Assembly: GCA_963701735.1 (NCBI GenBank)
Contig: CAVPBI010000019.1
Span: 248,001 to 312,000 of the forward strand
Length of the DNA: 64,000 bases
From: CAWABB01 sp963701735
GTDB lineage: Bacteria; Bacteroidota; Ignavibacteria; UBA10030; UBA6906
Direction: 5' to 3'
Part shown: positions 50,168 to 59,142 of the stretch, one piece after another
Position numbering within the stretch: position 1 is the stretch's first letter
How the letters are laid out: every line of letters begins with the position of its first letter
Notes under the pieces: model-generated
Told to the model about the DNA's origin: nothing
The model's input: the letters and a program-made list of their open reading frames with translations, nothing else
The model's database searches: none
Position numbers and translations under genes: made by a program

Positions 50168-53101
50168 ATGAAGAGGGGGCCAGGGAGTATTGTGTTAGCC
50201 TTCGGAGGGCTGCTTCTGGCGGCTCAGGCGAGCGGACAGGTGCTACGCTCAACCATCCCAGACCTGGTCGAGGAGGCGGCAATCATTGTCCGGGGCAGGG
50301 TTGAGCGGACAGAGGCACGGTGGATTGCCAATGAGAGGGGCCGGCACATCCACACGACGGCCTACGTGAACGTGGCGGAGGTTGTCAAGGGGAGCGTGAC
50401 ACCCGGGTTACTTTCTTTGACGATTGTGGGTGGCACCGTTGGCGATACGACCGAGTATGTTTCCGATGCCGTTGCGTTCGCGCAAGGTGAGGAGGCCTTG
50501 CTGTTCCTGAAGGGCAACCCGCCGTCGGTGATTGGCGGTCACCAGGGCAAGGTCCTAATCGTGGAAGGAAGAGCGTACGTTGGCACCACGCGAGTATTGG
50601 CCCGTGACATGCTTGAAAGGATCCGGGTTCAGGTCAAAGATCCTTCGAGGCTGGTCGATCTTGAAACGATCGGTTCGCCATCTCTCAGTCCACATGCGCC
50701 TGCGCGGACGATCCGTCCGACGAAAATGCCCTTCAAGTCAGACCGGGACAGCTCGCTCCGCAATGAAGATGCTCCCACTCTCTTGCTCGACACCGGGACG
50801 ATTTACGATGCGTGGTGGGAGGAGGAAATCGACAGCGATAGTGATGGGTACCGCAGTTCTGCGATCCTGACCTGGGATCCCGACGTCAATAGTGAAACAG
50901 GATCCCTTAACGTCTTCGAGGAGATCTACTGGAAGCCGTCCGGAAGCGACACGTGGACCCTGGGCCTAACGATAGATCCCCATGTGATCGATGGCTATTC
51001 AGTCGATGACGTCCAGAGGGTTCTGGTGGAATCGGGGAGTCGTGGTCTCTACGATTGGAGGATCATACTCTACCGGGTCGGAGTGTTGGTGGCGGATTTC
51101 ACTAGCGACCCGTCGAATGACCCCGACCTCAACGATTACCCGATCGAGTCAGTCGAGGAGGACGGCGCGAATCCACCCGAAATTCTCTCGATGACTCCGC
51201 TGAAAGCCCCAGCCGGTACGGGCGCGACGGTGACGATTTCCGGGGTTGGCTTCGGCGACGTCCAGGGAAGTGGTCTCGTGGAGTTCTTCTACAGGAATGG
51301 CGCACCAAGGATCCAGGCGCCGATTGTATCATGGTCCAGGACGCAGATCGTGTGCCAGGTCCCAACGGACGTCGTGGATGGGTATCTGGCTTCGGCCAGC
51401 AGCGGACCGGTCACGATAGCGACGGCCACACAGACGAGCAACGGATACACCTTCCGGGTTTCGTTCGGAAACGGTGGCGTTCGATGGCCGGGTACGAAAC
51501 CCGCGGTGCTTTTCAGAATTAACGAGAACACGGCGGATTGTGCGGGGGAAGGGGCGGCAGTTCGGGCAGCGGCAGCATCCTGGAATGCTGCTGGGGCTGC
51601 CATGACCTTCGTATACGACGGAACGCATACCAGTCAAACCGCGGGAGGGAACGGTGTCAACGAGATTCTTTGGGGGAGCACCGAGGGATCCATAGCAACT
51701 TCGTACCTCTTTTTCGTGGGGTCGACGTTTCTGGAGTGTGATATCGTTTTTGACGATGCGGAGTACCTCTGGAGCGCAGCGCAGACGCCGCTTTACAATG
51801 CGATGGATGTCCAGACCATAGCCCTTCACGAGCTGGGCCACTGGTTGTGCCTGCGGGACATTTATGGCAACATCGGTGATGGTGTGCACGATGCGGCGAA
51901 AATCATGTACGGGTTTGGCTCCAACGGGATGGTGAAGCGGGATCTTCACACAGACGATATTGCAGGAATCCAGTGGATCTATGGCACCGCGGAAACAACG
52001 GTGTCTATCCCTGTAGACGGGGGCTGGAATATCGTATCCTGTCCCGTCCAACCGGCAGATATGCGCGTCACAGCGGTCTTTCCGGAAGCGGTCTCGGGGG
52101 CGTTTAGCTACAGCAACGGATATATCGCTGCTTCGACGCTGACTCCCGGAATGGGTTACTGGTTGAAGTTTCCTAATGAGAGGGTCTGCAGCGTCAAGGG
52201 GGCTTCGGCGGGTCTATGGTCGGTCGGGGTGCCATTGGGCTGGAACCTCATCGGTCCGCTCGAGGCTGAGACTCCGTCTTCACTCATCGTCTCTGAGCCG
52301 GATGGCATCATAGCTTCGCCCTTCTTCGGGTACAGCGGTGGCTACACTTCCGCTATAACGCTCCTGCCGGGGAGGGGATACTGGGTGAAGACTTCTGCTG
52401 CCGGGATGCTCCGACTTGGACCAGGACTGCCGGAGGCAGAACCGGCAGAATCACCCATCCAGGCTGTCCCTTCGGTCGTTCTTGTCTTCCGTGGCGCAGA
52501 TGGTCAGGAGAGGAAGCTCTATCTTGGAACGAATGAAGAGGGGTCCCAGAAATCAGAACTACCACCCCCACCGCCGCTCGGGATCATGGATGTCCGTTTT
52601 GCTGGGAACGCGGCGGTTGAGCAACTGGGGACGGACAGACATGAAATCTTCCTCAGTTCCGTCGTCGCCCCATTCACCGTAATGGCTAATGGTCTTGGCG
52701 ACGGGACCCTGAAGCTTCGCGACAGTGACCGGGGAACACTTCTGGAGCTTGAGCTGTGCGATGGCAAGACAGTGAGAATCCAGAACGAGTTTTCCCGGCT
52801 TCTGATCTTGGAAGGCGAAGGTTCGCCATCTCTGCCGCAGGCTTTCACGCTCGCTCAGAACTATCCTAACCCCTTCAACCCGAGCACGACTATCCGTTAT
52901 GGCTTGCCTCGTCGATCACGGGTGACGTTGACGATCTTCAACGCGCTCGGGGAGCAGGTGGCAGTTCTTCGGGAGGGGGAACAGGAGGCAGGGTACCACG
53001 ACGCAGCGTTTGACGCCTCAGACCTCGCTAGTGGCGTCTACCTGTACAGGTTCCAGGCTGGGGATTTCGTGCAGACGAAGAAACTCGTAGTAGTCCGATA
53101 G
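50168..53101 (+). CDS. Matrixin/snapalysin-like metalloprotease with TIG domain and T9SS sorting domain
   Basis: 977 residues from the ATG at 50168 (AGGAGGGGG seven bases upstream), giving signal peptide GPGSIVLAFGGLLLAAQASG. Residues about 25-160 form an unassigned domain. A TIG/IPT domain lies at about 337-425. The protease domain (about 439-615) has HELGHWLCLRD (His554, Glu555, His558, Asp564) and a downstream KIMYGFG Met-turn. The third zinc ligand is Asp rather than His, as in snapalysin-type metzincins. Two GWN...GYWVK modules (from about 618), shared with the DUF362 protein, precede the T9SS sorting domain (near 894, LAQNYPNPFNPST). A secreted, surface-attached protease; substrate unknown. 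Confidence 0.83.
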   Translation: MKRGPGSIVLAFGGLLLAAQASGQVLRSTIPDLVEEAAIIVRGRVERTEARWIANERGRHIHTTAYVNVAEVVKGSVTPGLLSLTIVGGTVGDTTEYVSDAVAFAQGEEALLFLKGNPPSVIGGHQGKVLIVEGRAYVGTTRVLARDMLERIRVQVKDPSRLVDLETIGSPSLSPHAPARTIRPTKMPFKSDRDSSLRNEDAPTLLLDTGTIYDAWWEEEIDSDSDGYRSSAILTWDPDVNSETGSLNVFEEIYWKPSGSDTWTLGLTIDPHVIDGYSVDDVQRVLVESGSRGLYDWRIILYRVGVLVADFTSDPSNDPDLNDYPIESVEEDGANPPEILSMTPLKAPAGTGATVTISGVGFGDVQGSGLVEFFYRNGAPRIQAPIVSWSRTQIVCQVPTDVVDGYLASASSGPVTIATATQTSNGYTFRVSFGNGGVRWPGTKPAVLFRINENTADCAGEGAAVRAAAASWNAAGAAMTFVYDGTHTSQTAGGNGVNEILWGSTEGSIATSYLFFVGSTFLECDIVFDDAEYLWSAAQTPLYNAMDVQTIALHELGHWLCLRDIYGNIGDGVHDAAKIMYGFGSNGMVKRDLHTDDIAGIQWIYGTAETTVSIPVDGGWNIVSCPVQPADMRVTAVFPEAVSGAFSYSNGYIAASTLTPGMGYWLKFPNERVCSVKGASAGLWSVGVPLGWNLIGPLEAETPSSLIVSEPDGIIASPFFGYSGGYTSAITLLPGRGYWVKTSAAGMLRLGPGLPEAEPAESPIQAVPSVVLVFRGADGQERKLYLGTNEEGSQKSELPPPPPLGIMDVRFAGNAAVEQLGTDRHEIFLSSVVAPFTVMANGLGDGTLKLRDSDRGTLLELELCDGKTVRIQNEFSRLLILEGEGSPSLPQAFTLAQNYPNPFNPSTTIRYGLPRRSRVTLTIFNALGEQVAVLREGEQEAGYHDAAFDASDLASGVYLYRFQAGDFVQTKKLVVVR

Positions 53102-53460
53102 GGACAATGGGCCCTGCTATAACGTGATCGTGTAGTGCAGGTGGCTGTCACGTCCTAGAACTACCTTACACTTTTAGGTGGGGGCTTGAGGGCTCACAGG
53201 ATCTGCCCGTTGGCCCTTCTCTTTTCTCGTCTTTCTTTTCCAGCGTCTCAGATTCGGAGTACTAGACTGGTGGCCGACCCCTGGCGTCATCATCTGGCAG
53301 GTCAACTGAGGTCGCCGAGTGTTGTAAATCTGGATCGACTAACCGATGCACTTCGCTGCTTCTGTGTGAGAGCCAAAGGTCTCCGAGAGATAGAACTCTC
53401 CCTTGAGGATACCGTATGCATTTCCTGTTACTTAACATGCGCCAGATGCAAACTGCGTAT
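53102..53460. other. Convergent intergenic region
   Basis: About 360 bases between the T9SS protease stop and the minus-strand HAD gene stop. No gene or clear terminator was recognised. Base composition changes here from GC-rich to AT-rich going right. Confidence 0.4.
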
Positions 53461-54126
53461 TCATATCCAGGAACCTTTCATATTGCGTGGTGTGCTTCGT
53501 AGAAAGACCATCCCCGCAGCTCTGGCAGCTTCCCCATCCTTCTCGTCTCGGTCTCCTACAACGAGACATTCTTGAGGAGAAAGACCTAGTCTTGCCGCAG
53601 CGACAAGAAGTCCCTTAGGATTGGGTTTGAAACAATCTACATCTGGATCGGTCGCGCAAACAGAGACATCTGCTTCTAATCCCAACCATATCATCTTCTC
53701 TCTTACGGGGTAATCCGATACGATGGCGATTCCCTTTCCCTTTGTCTTCAAGTGGGTAAACGCCCGATCAACATATTGGAGTTTGCATTTGGTGAGGTGT
53801 TTCAAAGGCTCAACCAATATCCATTTGTTAACTACTTGTCGGACACATTCCTCCTTGACCCCAAGCCTTGTAGCTGTCAGTTCGTATTGAGTTCTTGCGA
53901 TGTTCCCGCCTCGGAATTTGTGTAGCTCCCTGATTCGACGGAAGTGGAAGAGAATCCTCAATTGACCAATAAGGGTTGGGTGCAACACATAGTACAATAC
54001 CATATCCTTGACCATCAGCATTCGCATGCGAGGCTGACTATACAGTGTGCCGTCCAGGTCGAAGATGACCCCTTTGATCTGATCCCACCTAATGCTTTGC
54101 ACCTGAGAGTTCTTCACGAGGATCAA
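53461..54126 (-). CDS. HAD-superfamily hydrolase, candidate phosphoribosyl-lipid phosphatase
   Basis: 221 residues. HAD motif I GVIFDLDGTLY (Asp23, Asp25), motif III Lys in DCFKPNPKGL and motif IV VVGDRDEKDGEAA are present, with a helical cap between. The start overlaps the UbiA-type gene stop (ATGA, 54123-54126). UbiA-type phosphoribosyltransferases and HAD phosphatases are often adjacent or fused, the phosphatase dephosphorylating decaprenylphosphoryl-5-phosphoribose. That role is inferred for this pair. The DNA is AT-rich compared with neighbours, with many AT-ending codons, suggesting horizontal acquisition. Confidence 0.8.
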   Translation of the reverse strand: MILVKNSQVQSIRWDQIKGVIFDLDGTLYSQPRMRMLMVKDMVLYYVLHPTLIGQLRILFHFRRIRELHKFRGGNIARTQYELTATRLGVKEECVRQVVNKWILVEPLKHLTKCKLQYVDRAFTHLKTKGKGIAIVSDYPVREKMIWLGLEADVSVCATDPDVDCFKPNPKGLLVAAARLGLSPQECLVVGDRDEKDGEAARAAGMVFLRSTPRNMKGSWI

Positions 54127-55058
54127 CTTCCACTTAAGGGAAGTAGCATCCTGTTCAGGAACCAGTCAAGCGTCGGCCATCGGAAGTACAATAATACTGT
54201 GACAAAGACAACGACACCCAGGACAAAACCGACAAAGTACTTCTCTCTGTATAGCTTCTCCGGGTGTTGTGCTGGTGAATTGGGAAGCAGGCCGATTTTA
54301 AGATACCAAGCGAAGAGAATCGAGAACATCGGCAGGCTGAGCAGCAATTCGATCCGATACTTTATCATGAATATCCCAAAGAAGAATGCAAACGTCATCG
54401 CATAAAACATTATCGAAACCAAAAGGCTGTGTTCTGTGTACACGCCGAATGAGCGGCGGTATAGTGCTGCGGTTGACCGATCAGCAATAAGCCGTAGTTC
54501 TGCATGCCGCTTCACCGCCATCAAAAACGCCCCCCCCATCCAGTACGCAATGAGCAAGCTCACCGGGGGTAGCAAATTGGAGGTTACAATAAACCACCCC
54601 AGAAGCAGTCGAATTGGATTATTCACTGATTCCGTCAGAACGTCAAGATATGCCCTGTCTTTTGTTCGGATCGGTTTCATATTATATAGGAGGCCCATGA
54701 CGAGCAGAACTATCGACATCCAGAAGAAGGCTTCAGAGACCAGCCATCCCACTGCTAATCCGACAGCCGCAAGCGTTACGTACTGAAGAACGAGAATCTT
54801 GAACTTGATTCTGCCAAGAACTGATGGGCGGTTCTTCTTCATCGGATGAAACCGATCGGCTTCCGCATCAAGCCACTCATTTATCGTGTAGTTTGCGGAG
54901 CAAACCAAATTCGCAGAGACGAATCCCAGGATGAGCTGTAGAGCAAACTGAGTAAACGGCGCATCTGTCAGCAACGCGGCAATGACGACACCTGGCAGAA
55001 TGAACACCTGCTTGAACCAATGCCCCGGCCGGGCAATAGCTACATAGTCTTTAATCAT
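54123..55058 (-). CDS. UbiA prenyltransferase, decaprenyl-phosphate phosphoribosyltransferase-like
   Basis: 311 residues with about eight membrane helices. It has the NxxxDxxxD motif as NEWLDAEAD (Asn60, Asp64, Asp68), followed by HPMKKNRP, the pattern of phosphoribosyltransferases of the Rv3806c type rather than of quinone UbiA enzymes, plus a second acidic motif around DRAYLDVLTESVNNP. The predicted reaction joins phosphoribose from PRPP to polyprenyl phosphate, the first step towards lipid-linked ribose or arabinose donors. It is coupled to the HAD gene. By hand count 54361-54420 is only 20/60 G+C, far below the rest of the window. The epimerase pair (DprE1/DprE2) is not in the window. Confidence 0.82.
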   Translation of the reverse strand: MIKDYVAIARPGHWFKQVFILPGVVIAALLTDAPFTQFALQLILGFVSANLVCSANYTINEWLDAEADRFHPMKKNRPSVLGRIKFKILVLQYVTLAAVGLAVGWLVSEAFFWMSIVLLVMGLLYNMKPIRTKDRAYLDVLTESVNNPIRLLLGWFIVTSNLLPPVSLLIAYWMGGAFLMAVKRHAELRLIADRSTAALYRRSFGVYTEHSLLVSIMFYAMTFAFFFGIFMIKYRIELLLSLPMFSILFAWYLKIGLLPNSPAQHPEKLYREKYFVGFVLGVVVFVTVLLYFRWPTLDWFLNRMLLPLSGS

Positions 55059-55303
55059 AATTCAGCACTCGGTCCTTTTTAGATGCGCCAAACATGGAAT
55101 CCCCGAAATTCAAAGGGACTGTAATTCCTTGAAGTCTTCGAGGCACTGGTACTCTAATGCTTTCAGGAACGTAATGATTGATTCTTGCCAAGAGATATAG
55201 TGGGGAGGAGGAGAATTTGGGGATCACAGGTGATTTTTGAAGTTCCCAATCCTTCAGGCACAACTTGCATGTCATGGTATATGTGCATTCGTGTGCCGGG
55301 CTT

Positions 55304-56110
55304 CTACCGGCGCTTGTGGCCAATATAGATTTTCTCCTCTTCGTTGAGCCCGAAGAGGTTTCGCTTGCCTCCGAAATTCGCCCAATCGGCAAGCCAGTTG
55401 AACACCTCGACCTCAAACCCGACCCGAGCCAGTCTATTGACATAGTCGGCTCCATAGATTCTCACATGATCGTTCTGACCGAAGACTTCCAACCGTCCAG
55501 CCATTGTCGTGATTGATGAATCCTCAAAAGTCTCCTTCAGAGTAAGCGATATCGGAACCTGAAGGATTGCCCATCCCCCAGGTTTGAGCGTACGATACAG
55601 TTCGGACATCGCCTTTCCGTCATCGACGATATGTTCCAGGACATGATTGCAGATGATGGCATCAAAAGTATTGTCAGGGAACTGAATATCCGTGATGTCC
55701 ATGCGGGCCATCACGTGAGGTGAAGCGATGTCCGCTGTCAGATAGTCTAACGCCTTGTTGGCCCGCAATTTCGGCACTACTGTCCGCTCCGGGGCAACAT
55801 GTAGAATTTTCTGGGGTCTTACGAAGGTGTCCGTCCTGCGTGCAAGGTATAGATAGAGGAGTCGTTCTCTGTCAATCGCGTTGCAGACCGGACAAAGCGC
55901 CCCGTCGCGGTACCCTCCCCCCACGACCCTCTTCTCGTTTAGGATGGGTGCGTCTATCCCATGTGGCAGGAAGGCACTCAGACGAGATCTGCACAGAGGG
56001 CACTTGTACCTCAACCCAAAATGCTCTACCCTCCTGCGAATTCTCGCATACCTAGGCGGGATCGTGTGATAGGCGAGCCATGCCAATGGCGTCTTGGTGG
56101 AATCCGTCAT
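55304..56110 (-). CDS. Class I SAM-dependent methyltransferase with N-terminal zinc-ribbon
   Basis: 268 residues from the ATG at 56110 (AGGGA nine bases upstream). The N-terminal YKCPLCRS and ALCPVCNAIDRERLLYLYL contain two CxxC pairs typical of a group of sugar or lipid methyltransferases. The Methyltransf_11-type core follows: FDAIICNHVLEHI and LKPGGWAILQVPI. The usual SAM motif I is replaced by ILHVAPER. Located upstream of the UbiA/HAD pair on the same strand with a 245-base gap. Probably glycan-related, substrate unknown. Confidence 0.8.
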   Translation of the reverse strand: MTDSTKTPLAWLAYHTIPPRYARIRRRVEHFGLRYKCPLCRSRLSAFLPHGIDAPILNEKRVVGGGYRDGALCPVCNAIDRERLLYLYLARRTDTFVRPQKILHVAPERTVVPKLRANKALDYLTADIASPHVMARMDITDIQFPDNTFDAIICNHVLEHIVDDGKAMSELYRTLKPGGWAILQVPISLTLKETFEDSSITTMAGRLEVFGQNDHVRIYGADYVNRLARVGFEVEVFNWLADWANFGGKRNLFGLNEEEKIYIGHKRR

Positions 56111-56504
56111 CTGTTCATGTCCCTTTCGAGGAGGTCGACCGATCACTCGTTATTGAGGATTTTCAAAACCGTTCAGAAGCGCGGTCAATATAGATAATCG
56201 AGTGCAGTCCTGCAAGCATGCTTCTGACCTGCTCCGGTGTGCGCTCCATCCCCAAAACGAGTCAGAGCACGAATGGGAGAGTGGCGAGGCTGATCTAGGG
56301 ACTTCGAATTTCAGGTAGGACTTTACATCCCTGCTGCAGAGGTCCGCGTACTCCGGAACCACATTCTTGTACTGCACGCTTTATCGCTCGCCCGCAGACA
56401 TTGCCTCACCATTGTCTTCAACGGCCAAATGAAGTATCTCCAAGAGGGTCTGATGTGTGTACACTCCTGGTCAAGTGTCCAAGATCCTATGACATCCGTG
56501 CCGT
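56111..56504. other. Intergenic region
   Basis: About 390 bases between two minus-strand genes. No gene, RNA or strong hairpin recognised. It should contain the promoter for the methyltransferase/UbiA/HAD group. Confidence 0.35.
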
Positions 56505-57383
56505 CTACCGCAGGAGAAACTTCTTTAGCTCCCGTTTGAGCCGTGGCTTGTATAGTCCCCAGTACCCAAGCATCGCGCGGTCTGCACTAATTCTCTCCCC
56601 TACGGACAGCGGAACGTGGTGGATGGCACGGACATACTCAAGGAGCCACTTCCAATAGACGAACTGACGCTTGCGCTGCTGGGTCGTATCGAACCACTCG
56701 TCGCGAAGCGAGGGGTCAGGGGTTGCCGCGACCGAGGAGCCTGCGTGAGCGCGCCGAAAGAACAACGAGTCGGGCAACTGGTGAAACTGTCCTAGGAGCG
56801 CGAGCTCGGCCAGCAAGATCTTGTCGGAACCGACGTAAGAGCCGATTAGGCGCGTCTTCCTGAGGGCGCTCGTCCTGATGATCCCGAGGATCGCGTTGCA
56901 GCTTCGGTTGTGAAAGGATGACCTAAAATACTCCGACAGGCGGCCCCCGGGGGTGACGCCGGTCACAGAAAGTGCATCGGCTGGATCCTCAGGCATCGCC
57001 TGCCCACGCTCGTCGATCACCTGTGTTCTCGGATAGCAGAGAATCTCAGCCACATGCGCATCGAGCCGCTGAAGACAACGGGCCGCGTACAGTGGTGCAA
57101 TGAGGTCGTCGTGGGCGTGCCACTTGAAGTACTCACCGCTGGCCTGCTCGAGAAGCCGGTTGTAGTTCCACGCCGCACCCCGGTTCACGTCACTGCGCAG
57201 GATCCGGATTCGCCTGTCGCGTGACGCAAATGCCTCGCAGATCTCGAACGTCCTATCCGTGGAGGCGTTGTCGGCGATCACCAGCTCGAAATCGCCGAAG
57301 CTCTGTGCAAGTATGGAATCCAGGGAGTCGGCGAGAAACCGCTCACCGTTGAACACCGGGACAGCGAAGGTCAATCGTGGCAT
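56505..57383 (-). CDS. Glycosyltransferase family 2 (copy B of an inverted paralogue pair)
   Basis: 292 residues. GT-A motifs: LTFAVPVFNGERFLADSL, LVIADNASTDRTFEI, NRGAAWNYNRLL and WHAHDDLIAPLY. It is the same length as, and similar throughout to, the plus-strand GT2 at 39827-40705, so the two arose by duplication and lie as inverted copies about 16 kb apart. G+C-rich, unlike its left neighbours. Probably monocistronic. Confidence 0.88.
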   Translation of the reverse strand: MPRLTFAVPVFNGERFLADSLDSILAQSFGDFELVIADNASTDRTFEICEAFASRDRRIRILRSDVNRGAAWNYNRLLEQASGEYFKWHAHDDLIAPLYAARCLQRLDAHVAEILCYPRTQVIDERGQAMPEDPADALSVTGVTPGGRLSEYFRSSFHNRSCNAILGIIRTSALRKTRLIGSYVGSDKILLAELALLGQFHQLPDSLFFRRAHAGSSVAATPDPSLRDEWFDTTQQRKRQFVYWKWLLEYVRAIHHVPLSVGERISADRAMLGYWGLYKPRLKRELKKFLLR

Positions 57384-58054
57384 CGTCCTCTCACATCGTG
57401 CCTCAAGGTAGGAAAGGCACTCATGCCGTTCAAGTAGAACGGCTCAGATGGCATGTGATGATGTGTTGTCGATCATTTCGGGGTCGCCATGCTCCGCAAG
57501 ATCCACGAATTCAAATCCTGCGAAAAAGACGCGGACACGCGCAATCCTGTATCACGTTTGACACGCACCTGGATATTCCGCATACTCGCGGGTCAGCACC
57601 CAGTCTTGTCATTTTGGGCTCACATCGACAGGAAGCCCTCTATTGGTCCGCGCGGCGCAACAGAATGTCGTTGGACTCGACGCCGACCTGGACGATAGGA
57701 GCCATATGGATCGACGGCGGTGGGCATACCGGCACTTCTTTGGTATCTGGGACCTCTCAGCGATATGCTGCTGTTCCCCGCTGCTCAGCCGCAACTGATC
57801 CGTTACACCGAAGCATGGCCCTGACCTGATCCCTGCTTATCGATCCGTTTTGTAGATTGGATCTTGGAGCGACACACCTTGACGAAGGATGACCAGAGAG
57901 CGTTGGGAGGGAGAAAGAACGGTCAGTAACAGGCGTACGAAAGCAGCGACCAGACGAACGTAGGAGTCCGGCATATAAGAGACAGCTGGGGGCGGAAGCC
58001 TCCTGCGTCCCGACGGTGGGCGCGGAGATGTACGATTCCTCTCCCGCGATTGGC
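57384..58054. other. Long intergenic region, possibly decayed coding sequence
   Basis: About 670 bases without a gene I can support. Short frames such as one ending in LLFPAAQPQLIRYTEAWP (57740-57830) look protein-like but have no start or family signal. This may be relic DNA. Confidence 0.35.
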
Positions 58055-58822
58055 CTAGAACGTCACCCCGACGGTACCGATGGGAATGAAGGTGCTGTTT
58101 CCCTCGTCGATGAAGAGCCAGTTGACCTTAATCTCTCCGTACAGCGTCACCGGGCCAAGCTCCAGATCAAGTCCAGCGCCAGCATTGAGCGTTGGCACCG
58201 TCTGAGCCTTCAGGATCTCAAAATCGGGAATCGGGACCCCGTTGAAAAGCAATTTCACTTTCGTTGTCTTCAGATATGTGATTCCACCGCCACCCGTGAT
58301 ATACGGCCTCACGGCGGGAATCGGGAGGACCACCAGCTTGGCGTTTAAGGCCCCCGATATCATTTCGATTTGTCCCCCCTCAACGAATGTCAAGGAGGCA
58401 CCAGGGAAATACAGCTGAATGGCATCTGCAAACTTCTCCTCGTCCGGAGAAAGGGTGACGTAGTCTCCTGACAACCTGAAGGTCAGGATCCCGAGGTCTA
58501 CATCAAGATGGAGACCGCCTCCCAAGCCAAGACCGTACACTTCCTCGAGGGCAATCTCGTATGTACCGCTTGGGGCGGGGAGACCGGCGATCTGTCTCAA
58601 CACCGCATTGATATCGGAGCTTATGATGTTTCCATGAACGCCGAAATCCACGGACGTACCCGATTCCTGAGCCGGCGAGTCCACGGGTACACCCTGCACC
58701 TGGGCATATGAGTCCACGGGCACGCCCGGTACCTGGGCAGATGAGTCCGCGGGCACGCCCGGTACCTGGGCAGATGCAGAGAACGCGATAAGAACTGCAC
58801 AAAACACGATAAAGTATTTCAT
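58055..58822 (-). CDS. Exported beta-barrel-like protein with short N-terminal repeats
   Basis: 255 residues. Signal peptide (MKYFIVFCAVLIAFSASAQ) is followed by four imperfect 11-residue repeats of the type QVPGV-P-[AV]-D-S-x-A, then a beta-rich region (GLGLGGGLHLDVDLGILTF, VTLYGEIKVNWLFIDEG) ending in a hydrophobic strand, as in outer-membrane barrels. No family assigned. AGGAGG lies a few bases upstream of the ATG. The repeats are encoded by near-identical 33-bp DNA units, prone to slippage. Confidence 0.7.
   Translation of the reverse strand: MKYFIVFCAVLIAFSASAQVPGVPADSSAQVPGVPVDSYAQVQGVPVDSPAQESGTSVDFGVHGNIISSDINAVLRQIAGLPAPSGTYEIALEEVYGLGLGGGLHLDVDLGILTFRLSGDYVTLSPDEEKFADAIQLYFPGASLTFVEGGQIEMISGALNAKLVVLPIPAVRPYITGGGGITYLKTTKVKLLFNGVPIPDFEILKAQTVPTLNAGAGLDLELGPVTLYGEIKVNWLFIDEGNSTFIPIGTVGVTF
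58677..58775 (-). repeat. 33-bp tandem coding repeat
   Basis: Three 33-bp units at 58677, 58710 and 58743, each starting GAGTCC; units 2 and 3 are almost identical. A more diverged partial unit precedes them. They encode the 11-residue repeats after the signal peptide. Confidence 0.88.
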
Positions 58823-59142
58823 AGAACCTCCTGGATGGGGATTGACCCCAGATCCTCTGGTGTCTTTGCCTGCCGCGGTGGGATGACGCTTTCACGGGCA
58901 ATCTACGTCCCCATGAGCTCTCGCGCAAGGGGAGCGCTCGCAAATCGGCCTTTTCGTCCGTTCCGTCCTCCTTTCGCCAGTTATTGGCAGGGCTTCCTGA
59001 TGTCATTCTCATGGAGTATGTCGCTCTCCGGGGTCCATTGTCCGGGCCAGGGGGGGTGCACGTCGGGGGATGCACATCGGCGTCTTGTCTTTTGGCCGAT
59101 GAATTGGTATGCTAGATTGCTCACTTCCTTCCCTCCTGAGAT
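58823..59142. other. Divergent intergenic region
   Basis: About 320 bases between the beta-barrel gene and the lipoprotein gene, presumably holding both promoters. No other feature recognised. Confidence 0.4.

Noticed and set aside
55051..55303. Possible small gene between the methyltransferase and UbiA genes
   Set aside because: The open frame overlaps the methyltransferase out of phase and the unique part has no family signal or ribosome binding site.
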